Of a stretch of 64,000 bases of DNA, positions 22,984 through 34,300 are shown in pieces. Both the position numbers and the translations under genes were made by a program. The notes beneath the pieces were generated by a model that was given only the letters and a program-made list of their open reading frames with translations, ran no database searches and was not told where the DNA came from. The first letter of the stretch is position 1. Each line of letters opens with the position of its first letter. The DNA comes from Cornus controversa (Eukaryota; Streptophyta; Magnoliopsida; Cornales; Cornaceae). The stretch lies in contig CM048853.1 of NCBI GenBank assembly GCA_026545225.1, forward strand, positions 42,734,755 to 42,798,754, read 5' to 3'.

Positions 22984-25558
22984 GAAATTAAAGAAAGATG
23001 GAAAAACTATTTTGAGAAATTGCTAAATGAAAACCATACAAGAAGTTTAGGCGTGGAGGAAAATGTTAGAGATATTATATTTTTTCGTAGGATCAAGGAG
23101 TGGGAGGTTAGGAATGCCTTAAGGAAGATGAAATCGAGGAGAGTTTTAGGACCCAATGGCATTCCTATCGAGGTGTGGAAGTGTCTAGGAGAAGTTGGCT
23201 TGTTTTGGTTAACAAAATTGTTTAATAAAATTAGGGTTAAGTGCATAAAACACCCTGCTATATACAAAAATGTGCAAAAACACCCCCTGATGTTCAACTA
23301 ACTCCCTACAGTTTCAAAATTGTTCAAATAAGGACAAATAGTTAATTTTCTGATACCAGAGATAGAAAATGACAAAATTACCCTTATGTTATAAAAAAAT
23401 TAAAAGGTTAAGTGCATAAAGTACCCTGCTATATAAAAAAATGTGTAAAAAATACCCTCGTTATATATAGATATATGTAAAAAATAACTCTCCAATTTAG
23501 TATGTGCATATCACTCCTCACTAGTTATCTTTGATGTGCAAATACCCCCTTCCGGCTAGTTGACCGACATGTTTGACTTAAATTTCATTTAAAATTTCAA
23601 AATTACCCTTCACTAGTTAAGACCTTATTTGGCTTTCTCTTATCTACCGTAACCATAGATATATCTATAGGGATGAGAGAGAGAATGGAAGAGAGAGAAC
23701 CCAATTAATACAAACAATTTCATATATATATATATATATACACACACTGTTATATGTCATCATATACACACACTTTCTGTTACACACTGTTACACAGAGA
23801 GAGAGAGAGAGAACTGTTATAGAAATACCAATTAATGAAGATTACTACAACAAATGCCCCAATTTACTACGATTAATTATCACTTAACCCTTTAATTTTT
23901 TTTATAACATAAGGGTAATTTTGTCATTTCCTATACTTGGTACCGAAAAATTAACTATTTGTCCTTATTTGAACAATTTTGAAACTGTAGGGGGTTAGTT
24001 GAACATCAGGGGGTGTTTTTGCATAGTTTTTGTATATAGCAGGGTATTTTATGCACTTAAATGGTGAATGGGTAATTTTGAAATTTAAAAAAAAATTTAA
24101 GTCAAACATGCCGGTTAACTAGCCGGAGGGGGTATTTGCACATTGGAGATAACTAGTGGGGGGTGATATGCACACACTAAATTGGAGGGTGTTTTTTGAA
24201 CATTTCTGTATATAACAAGGGTGTTTTTTGCACTTAACCCATAAAATTATAACAACTAAGAGGATGCCAAATGAGTGGCGCCAAAGTTTTCTTGTACCTA
24301 TATATAAAAATAAGAGGAACGTACAAAGTTGTAATAATTATCGTGATATTAAATTAATGAGTCACACTATAAAACTTTAGGAGAGAGTGATTGAACAACG
24401 CATAAGACGAGAGACGGAAGTGTCGGATAATCAATTTGGATTCATGCCGGGTAGGTCAACGATATAGGCTATTCACTTGTTGAGGAGACTAATGGAAAGA
24501 TATAGAGAGAAGAGGAGAGATCTCCATATTATTTTTATTGATTTGGAGAAAGCCTATGATAGGGTACCTAGGGATCTAATATGGAAGGTTTTAGAAAAGA
24601 AATGAGTTACAAATGGATACATCGACACAATTAAGGACATGTATGATGGGTGTGTAACTATAGTGAAAACACTTGTAGGGGAAACAAGTAAATTCTCAAT
24701 CATTGTAGGCTTACACCAAGAGTCATCATTAAGTCCATACCTCTTTGCTTTAGTGATGGATGAGCTGACAAGATACATCCAAAATGATATTCCGTCGTGT
24801 GTATGTTGTTTGTAGATGATATTGTTTTTGTTGATGAGACTAGAGAATGAGTTAATGCCAAATTGGTAGTTGGAGTGAAGCTTTAGAACTAAAAGAGTTT
24901 AAGATAAGTTGAAATAAAACTGAATACATGGAGTGTAACTTTAGTAAATCTAGGAGGACAAATAAGGATGTAGTGAGGATTGAGAATCAAAATGTACAAA
25001 AAAGTGAACATTTTCGCTATTTAGGCTCATTTATTCAATATGAGGGAGAAATTGGAGATGACGTTAATCATAGAATCAAGGCAGGATGAGTTAAATAGAG
25101 GGGTGCATTTAGTATATTGTGTAATAGGCGTATTCCCTTACGATTGAAATGGGAGTTTTATCGAACAACTATTAGACTAACCATACTTTATGGTACCGAA
25201 TGTTGGGTAGCTAGGCAATAACATTTGCATAAAGTGAGTGTCGCAGAAATGCGAATGTTGAGATGGATGTGCGGAAAAACTAGAAATGATAGAATTAGAA
25301 ATGAATTCATTCGGAGATGGTTGATGTAGCACCAATTGGAGATAAAATAAAGGAAAATCGGTTAAGATGGTTTGGACATGTACAAAGAAGACCTTTAACT
25401 GCGCTGGTCAGGAAAAGTGACATAATCCAAATTGAGGGCAATGCTAGGAGAAGAGGAAGACCAAAGCTAAAATGGGTAAAGGTAGTAAAAAAAGATACGA
25501 TAGCATGTGGATTAACTGAGGAGATGACCTTAAATAGAGCAGAATGAAAGTATCGGAT
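22984..25558 (+). pseudogene. Reverse transcriptase of the RTE LINE, interrupted by a transposon
   Basis: The N-terminal part (23010-23233) reads WEVRNALRKMKSRRVLGPNG, the start of the RT palm with the usual A-LRKMKxxKAxGPDG pattern. The frame breaks exactly at 23233, where the fold-back element begins, and resumes at about 24250 (KRMPNEWRQ). Then follow QFGFMPGRST (about 24433), [12 protein letters not shown] (24531-24566) and the FVDD catalytic box (24809-24820). The C-terminal tail is at 25310-25558. Internal stops occur near 24465, 24603 and elsewhere. Confidence 0.8.
23234..24240. mobile_element. Fold-back Mutator-like element with perfect 9-bp TSD and interleaved inverted repeats
   Basis: Ends are GGGTTAAGTGC and GCACTTAACCC. 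The flanking 9-bp duplication ATAAAATTA (23225-23233 and 24241-24249) is perfect. Inside are two inverted-repeat pairs in the order X (23234-23400), Y (23401-23610), core, X' (about 23890-24060), Y' (24061-24240). X pairs with X' and Y with Y', so the element is not a simple hairpin. The core holds (GA)n, TA and CA microsatellites. It has no transposase. A second copy with the same order is at 53086-54054. Confidence 0.85.
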
Positions 25559-25639
25559 TCATGTAGCCGACCCCAAATAATTAGGAAAAGGTTTGATTGT
25601 TGTTGTTCTTGTTATATATATATATATGTTAAACTTGAG

Positions 25640-26065
25640 TTTCCGCAAGTTATATGTACGTACTGGTATTATACATATATTATACCAATATTTAGTAACT
25701 ATGGAAATAAGTGAAGATGGTAAACTGTATATATGTGTAAATGTGTAATGCTAACTTAGAAGTGAGAACCACTTTGGAATAAATCACAGTTTCCAAAATC
25801 CATTTTGCTTTTGATATATTATTTGTGCAATAATTTTTTTTCCATAAAAAGCATTACAATAATGGTTAGCTTTCTGCAATCAATTCCAATGATTAATTAG
25901 CTTTCTGCAATTCATGTTGTGACCACTTTTCTCAACTTATATGCACTTACTCGTATTATACATATATTATACGAATATTTACTAACCATACGGTAATAGG
26001 TGAAGATAAACTGTATATAGGTTTAATGCAAGTTAGAACCACTATGGAATAAATCATATGATTCA
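25640..26065 (+). repeat. Diverged direct duplication downstream of the LINE
   Basis: Two similar segments of about 130-150 bp, at 25647-25795 and 25933-26060, share ATTATACATATATTATAC.AATATTTA, GTGAAGAT..TAAACTGTATAT and GAGAACCACT.TGGAATAAATCA-like words. The order and spacing are the same in both. No coding potential. Confidence 0.65.
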
Positions 26066-26282
26066 ATGTGTATTTATTATTTCTCTTTTTCAGTCATTCA
26101 ACCATTTCATGTCATTTTACCAAGATCAATGTTAGTGAGCATTTATATTTTTGGATTCATGGGATTGGATGGATTGCTATTAGTATGGATATGGCAAAAT
26201 CATTATATTAGATTGAATGTACTTACGGGATCTAATAAGTACTTGAATAATTGAAGTTTGGTTTTGATATATCATTAGTGGA

Positions 26283-26484
26283 CAGGGGCGTAGTCAAAAA
26301 TTTATACAAGTAGGTACGAAAGTAAGAGCTCGGAGCATAATTTATTTTTTTATAAAACTAAGTTGGTACATCACTCGGAATTTAATAGGTCATTCCAATT
26401 CTAAACCCCAAAAAATATATATTTACTATATGTAATTTTTTTTATTTATTTATAAAGTTGAGTGCCTCTGTACATCCGCCCCTA
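26283..26484. mobile_element. Short hAT-type MITE, 202 bp
   Basis: It starts CAGGGGCGTAGTC and ends CGCCCCTA, giving a short terminal inverted repeat. Flanks TTAGTGGA (26275-26282) and CCAGTGGA (26485-26492) match at 6 of 8 positions, as for a decayed 8-bp hAT duplication. The interior is AT-rich and non-coding. Confidence 0.55.
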
Positions 26485-26492
26485 CCAGTGGA

Positions 26493-27740
26493 ATAAATTT
26501 TTTTCATATGAAACATTATAATAATGATTCTATTGAAAAAGCAATAAATTCTTATAGTGGACCCTTCTTCAATACTTTACAATTTACACTTATGTGTAGC
26601 AAATTTTGTAGCATAAAACCTAAACTTAGGTAACCCACAAATTCAATGCCATATTTAGGGAGAGTTGAATATAGTTTTGACATCCATTGTCCGTTGGAGA
26701 GTTAATCAAGTGAAATCCAATTTCAAAATTAAATTAAACTACTTAGTAATAAAAAAAGAAAAGAAAATATGAACTAGATTTGGATTTTTGAAAAAAAAAA
26801 ATAGGACCATTGTAATATTTTTGCTAATTTTGTTAGTGATAGGATTTAACTAATATGGGGTTAATGCATAAAATTCACAATTTGAAACTAAATTCAAATT
26901 TGCATTGGTTTTTAGACAAATTGATGTGTCCAAATTCAAATGATAACTAATAGCTCAGATAAAATAAGGCTCCTGATATTAGGGCTCCACTAGTATCTTC
27001 GGGCACTTCATTCTCTTTTTTGTTTAAAATGAAATTACAAAAGAGTCCTTAGATCATATATTACTTGATTTCTACATTTTTAATACCATAATTGTCCTTC
27101 TATATTAAAGTCAGGATTCTTGAATTTTTCTGATTCATTTCTTTAGTTTTAATGCATCATTTTAGTTTAGATTATATTTTTTTTTCCTTCACGACAAGAA
27201 AAGAGAAAATATTATAAATTAAACATCTCGACGAAAATTTATGGAAGAGAAATATTTGAGTCTTAGCCTTTACAAATTTATATATATTATATATACACAC
27301 GGTAAATATATGTAAACTATATTATATACTACTTAAAGTAGTTAATTAAATCACATAATAATATAATTTCTAAAAATCTCTTTTTAAATCAAACTAGCTT
27401 TCCTTAACTTGCTTATTAAGTAAAACTGTGATTTTATTTAATTTTCAATTCAATTAAACATATCTTTGAAAAAAAAAATCAATTAAAGATTATAGGTTTA
27501 TCGTAGAGATTGATTTAGTTTCAATTTAATGTTTTTTCTCAAATATATTGATATAAAATTTACTTCCAACTCAAATATTTTTATCCAAATCACATACTTT
27601 TTTATCCTTAAAAATAAGTTTGCTATATTATCTAATTACTAACTAATATATTAAATGTTAAAAAGAAGTGCAATTATGTTATTAAAAATATAAGAATTAA
27701 GTATTTTATAGTGTATGGACTTTTTTGTAAATTGATTTAA
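26493..27740. other. AT-rich intergenic sequence, no gene recognised
   Basis: Very AT-rich with no conserved reading frame or delimitable element. It ends at the left boundary of segmental-duplication copy A. Confidence 0.4.
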
Positions 27741-27928
27741 AAAAAATGAAAAGAGTCAAAGGAAAGATAAATTTGCACATCAACGAGATTTAGGACATTA
27801 GGACATGTAACCACTGCGTTGGCTCTGCTTGCAACTTGTGTATGCTTGCAACGTGACCCACTTTCCCCCCTCCCTCTCTCTCCTCTCTCCCTACACTCTC
27901 TCTCTTTATTGCCTCTTTCCTATCATCC

Positions 27929-27958
27929 ATGGCTTCCAAAGAAGATCTCACCATCTAA
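27929..27958 (+). other. Ten-codon reading frame after a CT-rich leader, kept in both copies
   Basis: After a strongly CT-rich tract comes ATGGCTTCC and a frame MASKEDLTI-stop. Copy B has MASEEDPTI-stop at 49247-49276. The leader-plus-ATGGCT context looks like a genuine 5' end, so it may be a uORF in the OASTL transcript leader or a relic first exon of a lost gene. No family is recognisable from nine residues. Confidence 0.3.
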
Positions 27959-28779
27959 TTTGTAATTTTTCTTTAGACCAAACCTCTTCACATGTATCAT
28001 CAGACTTCTCAGAGAACCCAACGATACGGACTCAAACAGACAAGTGGCAAATATATATTTTTTTACATCAGTTTTTATGTATATGTACAAAAATATATAT
28101 AATATATATGTATTATATAAATGTATAAGAGTAAATGTAGATATACAATATATAAAGCGTCAATAGTTTTTAGTGGCTTGACTAGACTTAGGCTTATGCT
28201 TCCAAAGTAATAATTTATCAATTAGTTATTTAAATAAATTTTCTTATCAAACTTTCTTACCAAGGATAGAAAAAGATTAAGTTAAAATTAAAAAAGCTTT
28301 CAATTAAACAATTAGACTTTTAACTTATAAACAAATACAAAATTCGTATAGTAATATCATAAATTAATAATTAAGCAAAATCTGGAACATGTCATACATA
28401 TCAACTATCAATCTATCATTATTTTTAATTATCAATTAATAGTATAATCGTACTAATAGAATAATTCAAAAATAATACTTCTAATTCAATAGTCCTTTAT
28501 TCCAATTTTCGCTAATATATAAGTATGTCTCTGATCATTATCCTAAAAAAATAAACTTAGTTTGATACGTATTTATCTATTAAATAAAGTACAACTGCTT
28601 CTTTTTCTTTTTTTTTGAAACTCATATAAAAAATTATTTATCAATCCAAGGAACAAAATTGAAATTAAATTAGGAACTGAATTGATATAAAAGGAATTAG
28701 TGTGTGGGTGTATTTATATTCATGATGTGTATGTGCTATTGAAATTTTGGATACAAAATTGACATAATATACTATTATA

Positions 28780-28897
28780 TTAGTATTGAGTTTCTAAAGA
28801 CCCTATGACCAATGAAGAATTGGGTTTGGTGGAATTTATTAGTATTGAGTTTCTAAAGGTCCAATGACTAATGAAGAATTGAGTTTGGAGGGACCAA
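28780..28897. repeat. 59-bp tandem duplication
   Basis: TTAGTATTGAGTTTCTAAAG ... CAATGA.CAATGAAGAATTG.GTTTGG occurs twice with a 59-bp offset. This lies in the part of copy A that is not shared with copy B. Confidence 0.8.
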
Positions 28898-29029
28898 GTA
28901 GTGCATATGCGTATATTAATTTTGAAAGAGGCATACTAGTAAAGGAATTTCAAACCTTGGTCGAAATAGGTTTTTGCATTATCAAAGTAATGTGAAAAAA
29001 CAGAAGGGAACTACTAATATATATATATA

Positions 29030-29504
29030 TAGCATTGTTCAGTTGCTCCGTGTGTAGGGAGCAACATATGCGAATTCAATTTCAGTCGTTGGATTTTATC
29101 CAATGACTGAAATTAAATACTACCAATTAAATACAAATTCTAATTTTTTGAGTACAAAACAACTTAAAAAAGTATTTTAAATAAAAAAACTCTCTAAAAT
29201 AAATAAGAGAAATTATTATATACCACGGGATTCCATGTATTGGGGAAATACCACCATTAATAAAATTTCACCTTATATTTGTTCTTATAATAATGGAAAA
29301 GGGAGTTTTATTATTGGTCCTATTTGTTTTGGATTGTTTTTTTTTATTTGAAATACTTTTTAGGTGATTTTGTACGATCAAAAAACTAGAATTTGTGTTT
29401 AATTGGTAATATTCAATTTTAGTCATTGGATGAAATCCAACGATTGAAATTGAATTCGCGTATGTTGCTCCCTACACACCAGAGAGCAACTGAACAACGC
29501 TCTA
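29030..29504. mobile_element. Fold-back MITE, about 475 bp, present only in copy A
   Basis: The left arm (TAGCATTGTTCAGTTGCTC, then GGGAGCAACATATGCGAATTC) is inverted at the right (GAGCAACTGAACAACGC preceded by GAATTCGCGTATGTTGCTCCC). Complementarity extends over roughly 130 bp, to AATTCTAATTTTTTGA / TAGAATTTGTG. Both flanks are TA repeats, so the target duplication is ambiguous. The equivalent place in copy B (about 53010-53022) has only the TA repeat. Confidence 0.75.
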
Positions 29505-31354
29505 TATATATATATATATATATTACATTTAAGCTTGGCTTAATAAGACTAAAAACGGTGATTCAACGGGCCAGAGTTGTTAAAAAAGTAATCCTGCAAT
29601 TCAAAATGTCTTTTGTTATCTACGATCTAAAATTACTTCATCTAACGATCACGTTTACGAGTACGCGATAGTTAAAGCTATATATATCTCGAAAGTTAAA
29701 AGCCAACACAGCTCCAGCGGAGTGCATTTGATTAAAATATAGTGGAGTGTCGAAGACTCCCAAAAAACAAAAATAAGCTTATCTGTAACCTACACTTTTG
29801 TTAATTCATTGTCAATTAATTTTTTATATTAAAATAGCATATAAATCAAAGCTGCTCTATTTCAGCTTTACAGGATGAATATGAATATTAATACACACAC
29901 ATATATAGGGGTGTGTCTGATTTTGTGAGCGATTTCTTTGAAAACTTGCATTGTCGGGGTATTATCGAAACTGGGTACTTGAGATCACTTCATCTTGCTT
30001 TCAGATCTGCCATGTTTCTGCTCTTTGGTTTTTTGATTTTGAGAAAATACATAGCCTTAGCTAGTCAAATCAGTATTAGTTCGTTGTTTGATTCTATGTT
30101 ATAATAACTGGATTTGATATCTTTTAGTGTTAGGCGTTTGACGTTCCTATATATGTGTCGTTTGGTTTTTGATCTTTTGAGACAATTTTAGCTTTTTTGT
30201 AATGATAATGTTGATTTGTTTGGGAATCTGATTTCCTGGAGAGCTTGAAATTTTGGGATTTTGAGGTATCTTGATGTTTTAATTTTTTTTGCTTCTTTTA
30301 CGTTGGTTGATTGTGAATTTTGAGATTTTCTTAGCTTTCTTCTTTCTATTTTTATTTTTTATTTTTTATTATCTGGGAGTAATTTTTTCGTGATTTGGAG
30401 AACATTCTGCCAGTTGGGGCATTTACAGTATATGGTAATTGCAACTTGTTCTTTGCTGTTAATTTGCAATATTTATGTTTTCTATTATGATTTGGAATAA
30501 TCTTATCTTAATTTTTTTTTTGTATTACTTTAACTTTTAAGTTATTTTATCTTAATCTTGCTGCAATTTGTTTAAAATTTTTGCATTCTTGTGGTCCTTC
30601 TAAAGTTGGGCTTTCAAAATTTTGATGGTATTTTGCTATTTATATTTCCTTGGTTATTTTCCATCTTGGTTTCTAATAATGCATCCAGTAGGTCCATCAT
30701 TTGATCTTAATTTGTAATAGTTCCCTTGTCAAATTCTTAATTACGCCGACTTATTTCGAAATCTGCATCTTTAATGTTGAGCATCCAGCTTTTGGACTTG
30801 TTTTCTTAGTTGGAGGTGAAATTTTGGTAGATATCTAGATTGGTTAATGAGATGGCTGATTTCTTGGCCAAAAGAGTAGAGTCCACTTTCGTCCCCCTCG
30901 TGCTTTTGGGGAGTGTTCTTCTTGAGTAGGGAGGTGATTTGACTTGTGCGGGACATTTCTATGTTTGGTCCCTTGCTTTTTAGAAGCATCAATCACCCCT
31001 TTTCCTATTGCATTCCTCATTTTTTAAGTTTAATCGGTTTTGGTATATGTTTTTTTTTTCTTGGTTAAATAATATAGAAGCTGCATTGGAGTTTGAATTT
31101 ATAAGTTTGAATTCATTATTAAGGTTTTGTTGAATAACAATTTTTTGACCCATATTTGGCTCATTTTGTTGGCTTTTGAGGAATCAAATAATTGCGTTTT
31201 GCATATTTGCATTTGATCTGACTGCAGATTTTTTTACAATGAGTTCATTATTTATTACATATAGTATCATACCTAGGTTACATAAAATCAACTGGTTTAA
31301 TTATGTTTGACCGTTTCATTTCTTTAGCATAGTGCAGTAATTTGATAAGAAAAC

Positions 31355-34300
31355 ATGGAAGACACGCTTGCAATTGCAAAAGATGTTACTGAAGTAAGTT
31401 TTCATCTGAGAGCTTCATTACTGATTTCAACCTTCAATCAGAGCGTAAAATCACTTTCTTTCTTGCTTTCACAATGTACAGCTAATTGGAAATACTCCGA
31501 TGGTATATCTTAATAACATTGTAGATGGTTGTGTAGCCCGTATTGCCGCCAAATTAGAGACGATGGAACCCTGCTCCAGTGTGAAAGACAGGTATAGTCA
31601 TCTTATTTCTCTTGTGGGATTTGTTACTTGTTGGTTTTGTAATTTGCTTTACAACCATGGTATGTTGCAATCATGGAAATGCAGGTATTTCAAAATGTTG
31701 CAATATGCGAATGAAAATCTTTCTTTCATGTAGGATTGGGTACAGTATGATCAAAGATGCAGAAGAGAAGGGCCTGATTACTCCTGGGAAGGTTAGTTGA
31801 TTACTTTTATAGGCAATGTTCTGGTAAGATTTTTACCTTTCATTAACACTTGTATCAAATTATAGTAGACTTTAGAGTTCAAATGCAAATTATAAAACAA
31901 TTTTCTTCTTTCCACATGTTTGGGTGAGGCTAACTGTCCTATAGATTGCTAACTGTCCTATAGATTGCTTTAGAGTGATTGATGATCAAATCTTGGTTCC
32001 ACGTTTGAAGAGAAACAAAGCTTGATTCACAGGGCAATTTTTCATATGAATAGTTTGATTTATGTACATTTTGAACTGAATATTATCTGACCGTTTTTGA
32101 ATATGCGAAATAATGGTGGCTGAAGACGGTCCTTATTGAAGTTACCAGTGGTAATACCGGCATTGGTTTGGCATTCATCGCAGCTGCTAAGGGTTATAAA
32201 CTTATCCTGGTTATGCCATCTTCATTTAGTATTGAGAGAAGGATTGTTCTTCGAGCTTTTGGAGCGGAGTTGTACATCACAAATATAGCCAAGGGCATTG
32301 ATGGAGTTCTTCAAAAGGCGCAAGATCTACTCGAAAAGACGCCCAATAGTTATTTTCTTAAGCAATTTGAAAATCCTGCCAATCCAAAGGTATTCTTCGC
32401 ATTGATATCTTGTGATGTGTAAAGACGGCAGGAAAGTTTTAATGGGTTTGTCATTGTGTAGATTCATTATGAAACTACCGGACCAGAGATTTGGAAGGGC
32501 TCTGAACAGAAAGTTGATGCCCTGGTTGCAGGGATTGGGACTGGGGGGACAGTTACTGGTGCAGGGAAGTTCCTCAAGGAGAAAAACTCCAAGATAAAGG
32601 TTGGTCTGTGTGTGTATATATATAGAGAGAGTGATCATATTTTACTATTTCCTATGTTGTGAGCCTTTCTTTTGCTTACATCTAGGTGTATGGTGTGGAA
32701 CCAGCTGAAAGTGCCCTTCTAAATGGAGGAAAGCCTGGTGAGTCACATTGTCTTACAAGTTACACACCTTATTAACTTCTTCTTTTTGGTTGTTGTATAA
32801 TTGTGTAGTTTCGATATTATTAGGTACATAACACTCTTGTATAATTATGTACTTGGCAGATGCTTTTAGGTTTCATTGTACCACAATATCATCCTTTCTA
32901 AACCATGTTATGAGATGTATTACATTAATGCATCATGTAATATAACAAATGAAAGATAAAATAAGATAACTAACTAAGCCCTTCATATATCTTTGAAAAT
33001 AGATGCAATCTCTTTTTATCAAAAGATGCACTGATGTCATGACTCCTTGTTGGGAGTATTGCTGACATGTCATTAGCTTTTTGCAAGGATTGCTGTGTTA
33101 TGTTTTTTGGTGTTAATACTTTCCTTTTCTGATAGTAGGACTAGGACCCTGTACCTATCCTTTTGGTTGTGGCAGGACATACCACTCAAGCTAATAACTG
33201 GGGGCAAGTTTCTGTGTTAGTACATTTCCAAGTTTGTGATAAACCAGATACTTAATTGCTCAAGCATGTCTTTTCAGTTAGTTTGTTCACTCTTGTTCAT
33301 AAGTCTAAGCAAGTTGTTTAGCTTAATTTCTACCAAATGTGATCTTAGCTGCCATTACGTGTTCCCTAGAGAGACTTGCCAAAGAAGTCTTCTTTAAGCA
33401 AAGCTATATAGAATTGTTAGAGAAGAAAAACCCAATGAGTAGGTTAAGCAAGTTTGTGGTGTCTGGCAATTTAAAATTGAAGCATCTGCTGTGGTGCTGC
33501 CATTCTCCAGTCTTTACCAAAATTAAATTTTGTCATGCGTTTGGTTCAAATTTCTCAATCAATTGAAATATTTCAGGAATCCTCAGTTAAATTAAGATGT
33601 GGATAAGTTACATGGAACTGATTATTATGTTTCAGCTGCTGTCTTCTAAGGTTTTAGATTAGTCAGTTCCCTGAAGCATAGGAGATGGGAGCATGATGCA
33701 TTGCTTCTATATGCCCTAAATTCGGAAAGTGCAAGTCAGCTGGGAATTCATAGTGAACTAAAATTCTGTTTTCATCCTTTTATAACATGCCTGCGGGCTA
33801 TATATTAAGTATTCGGCATGTTAACCATTTTCTTTTCTGACATGCGTATTTAAGGCATTTTATAATGTCCATTGATTGTGGACATGTATTATTGAGTTTA
33901 TGAATGGGTCATGCTCTGATTCATGAACAGGCTAGACCTTTGGTTGACCAAGCATAGACAAGTTTAAATGGCATTAATTGAGCTTGGGACAAGTCTGAGC
34001 AGTTCAACCAAACCAGAGTTGAACACATCCTCCACCACCCTTGCAAGTGAATTAGCAGTATAATATTCAACTTAGTTTGTATTATTTGAGACAATTTCCT
34101 GTTATTTTTCCATATGTATCATGATGAATTTTATGTTTTCTCTTTTCAATTAATATAAATCACCATCATAGTTTCTTTTCTGTCATTGGATAGCCCATGG
34201 ACTGGAATCTCTGTAACAGAAACAGAAATGCCTTGATTCTAGAACTCATACATGCTGTCTGGCACAGCAGCCTGAAAACATGAACTTATAATAACAAAAG

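Larger units (their letters stand above)
21495..25612 (+). mobile_element. RTE-clade LINE, near full length but inactivated and split by a MULE
   Basis: A GC-richer 5' region (about 21495-21765) leads into an APE-type endonuclease (21770-22297). Reverse-transcriptase sequence follows, interrupted at 23234-24240 by a fold-back Mutator-like element, and resumes with [10 protein letters not shown] (about 24537) and a catalytic FVDD motif (24809-24820). It ends with the RRRGRPK ... RIHVADPK tail and a short TTG-type repeat (25590-25610). Order of domains, missing ORF1 and simple-repeat 3' end fit the RTE clade. Numerous stops and frameshifts make it non-functional. A target duplication could not be assigned, because both flanks are TA repeats. 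Confidence 0.82.

Noticed and set aside
32327..32638. Minus-strand open frame of 103 codons opposite OASTL exons 4-5, repeated at 57724-58035
   Set aside because: It lies opposite well-conserved coding exons, spans an intron of the sense gene and has no family resemblance. It is repeated only because the segment is duplicated.
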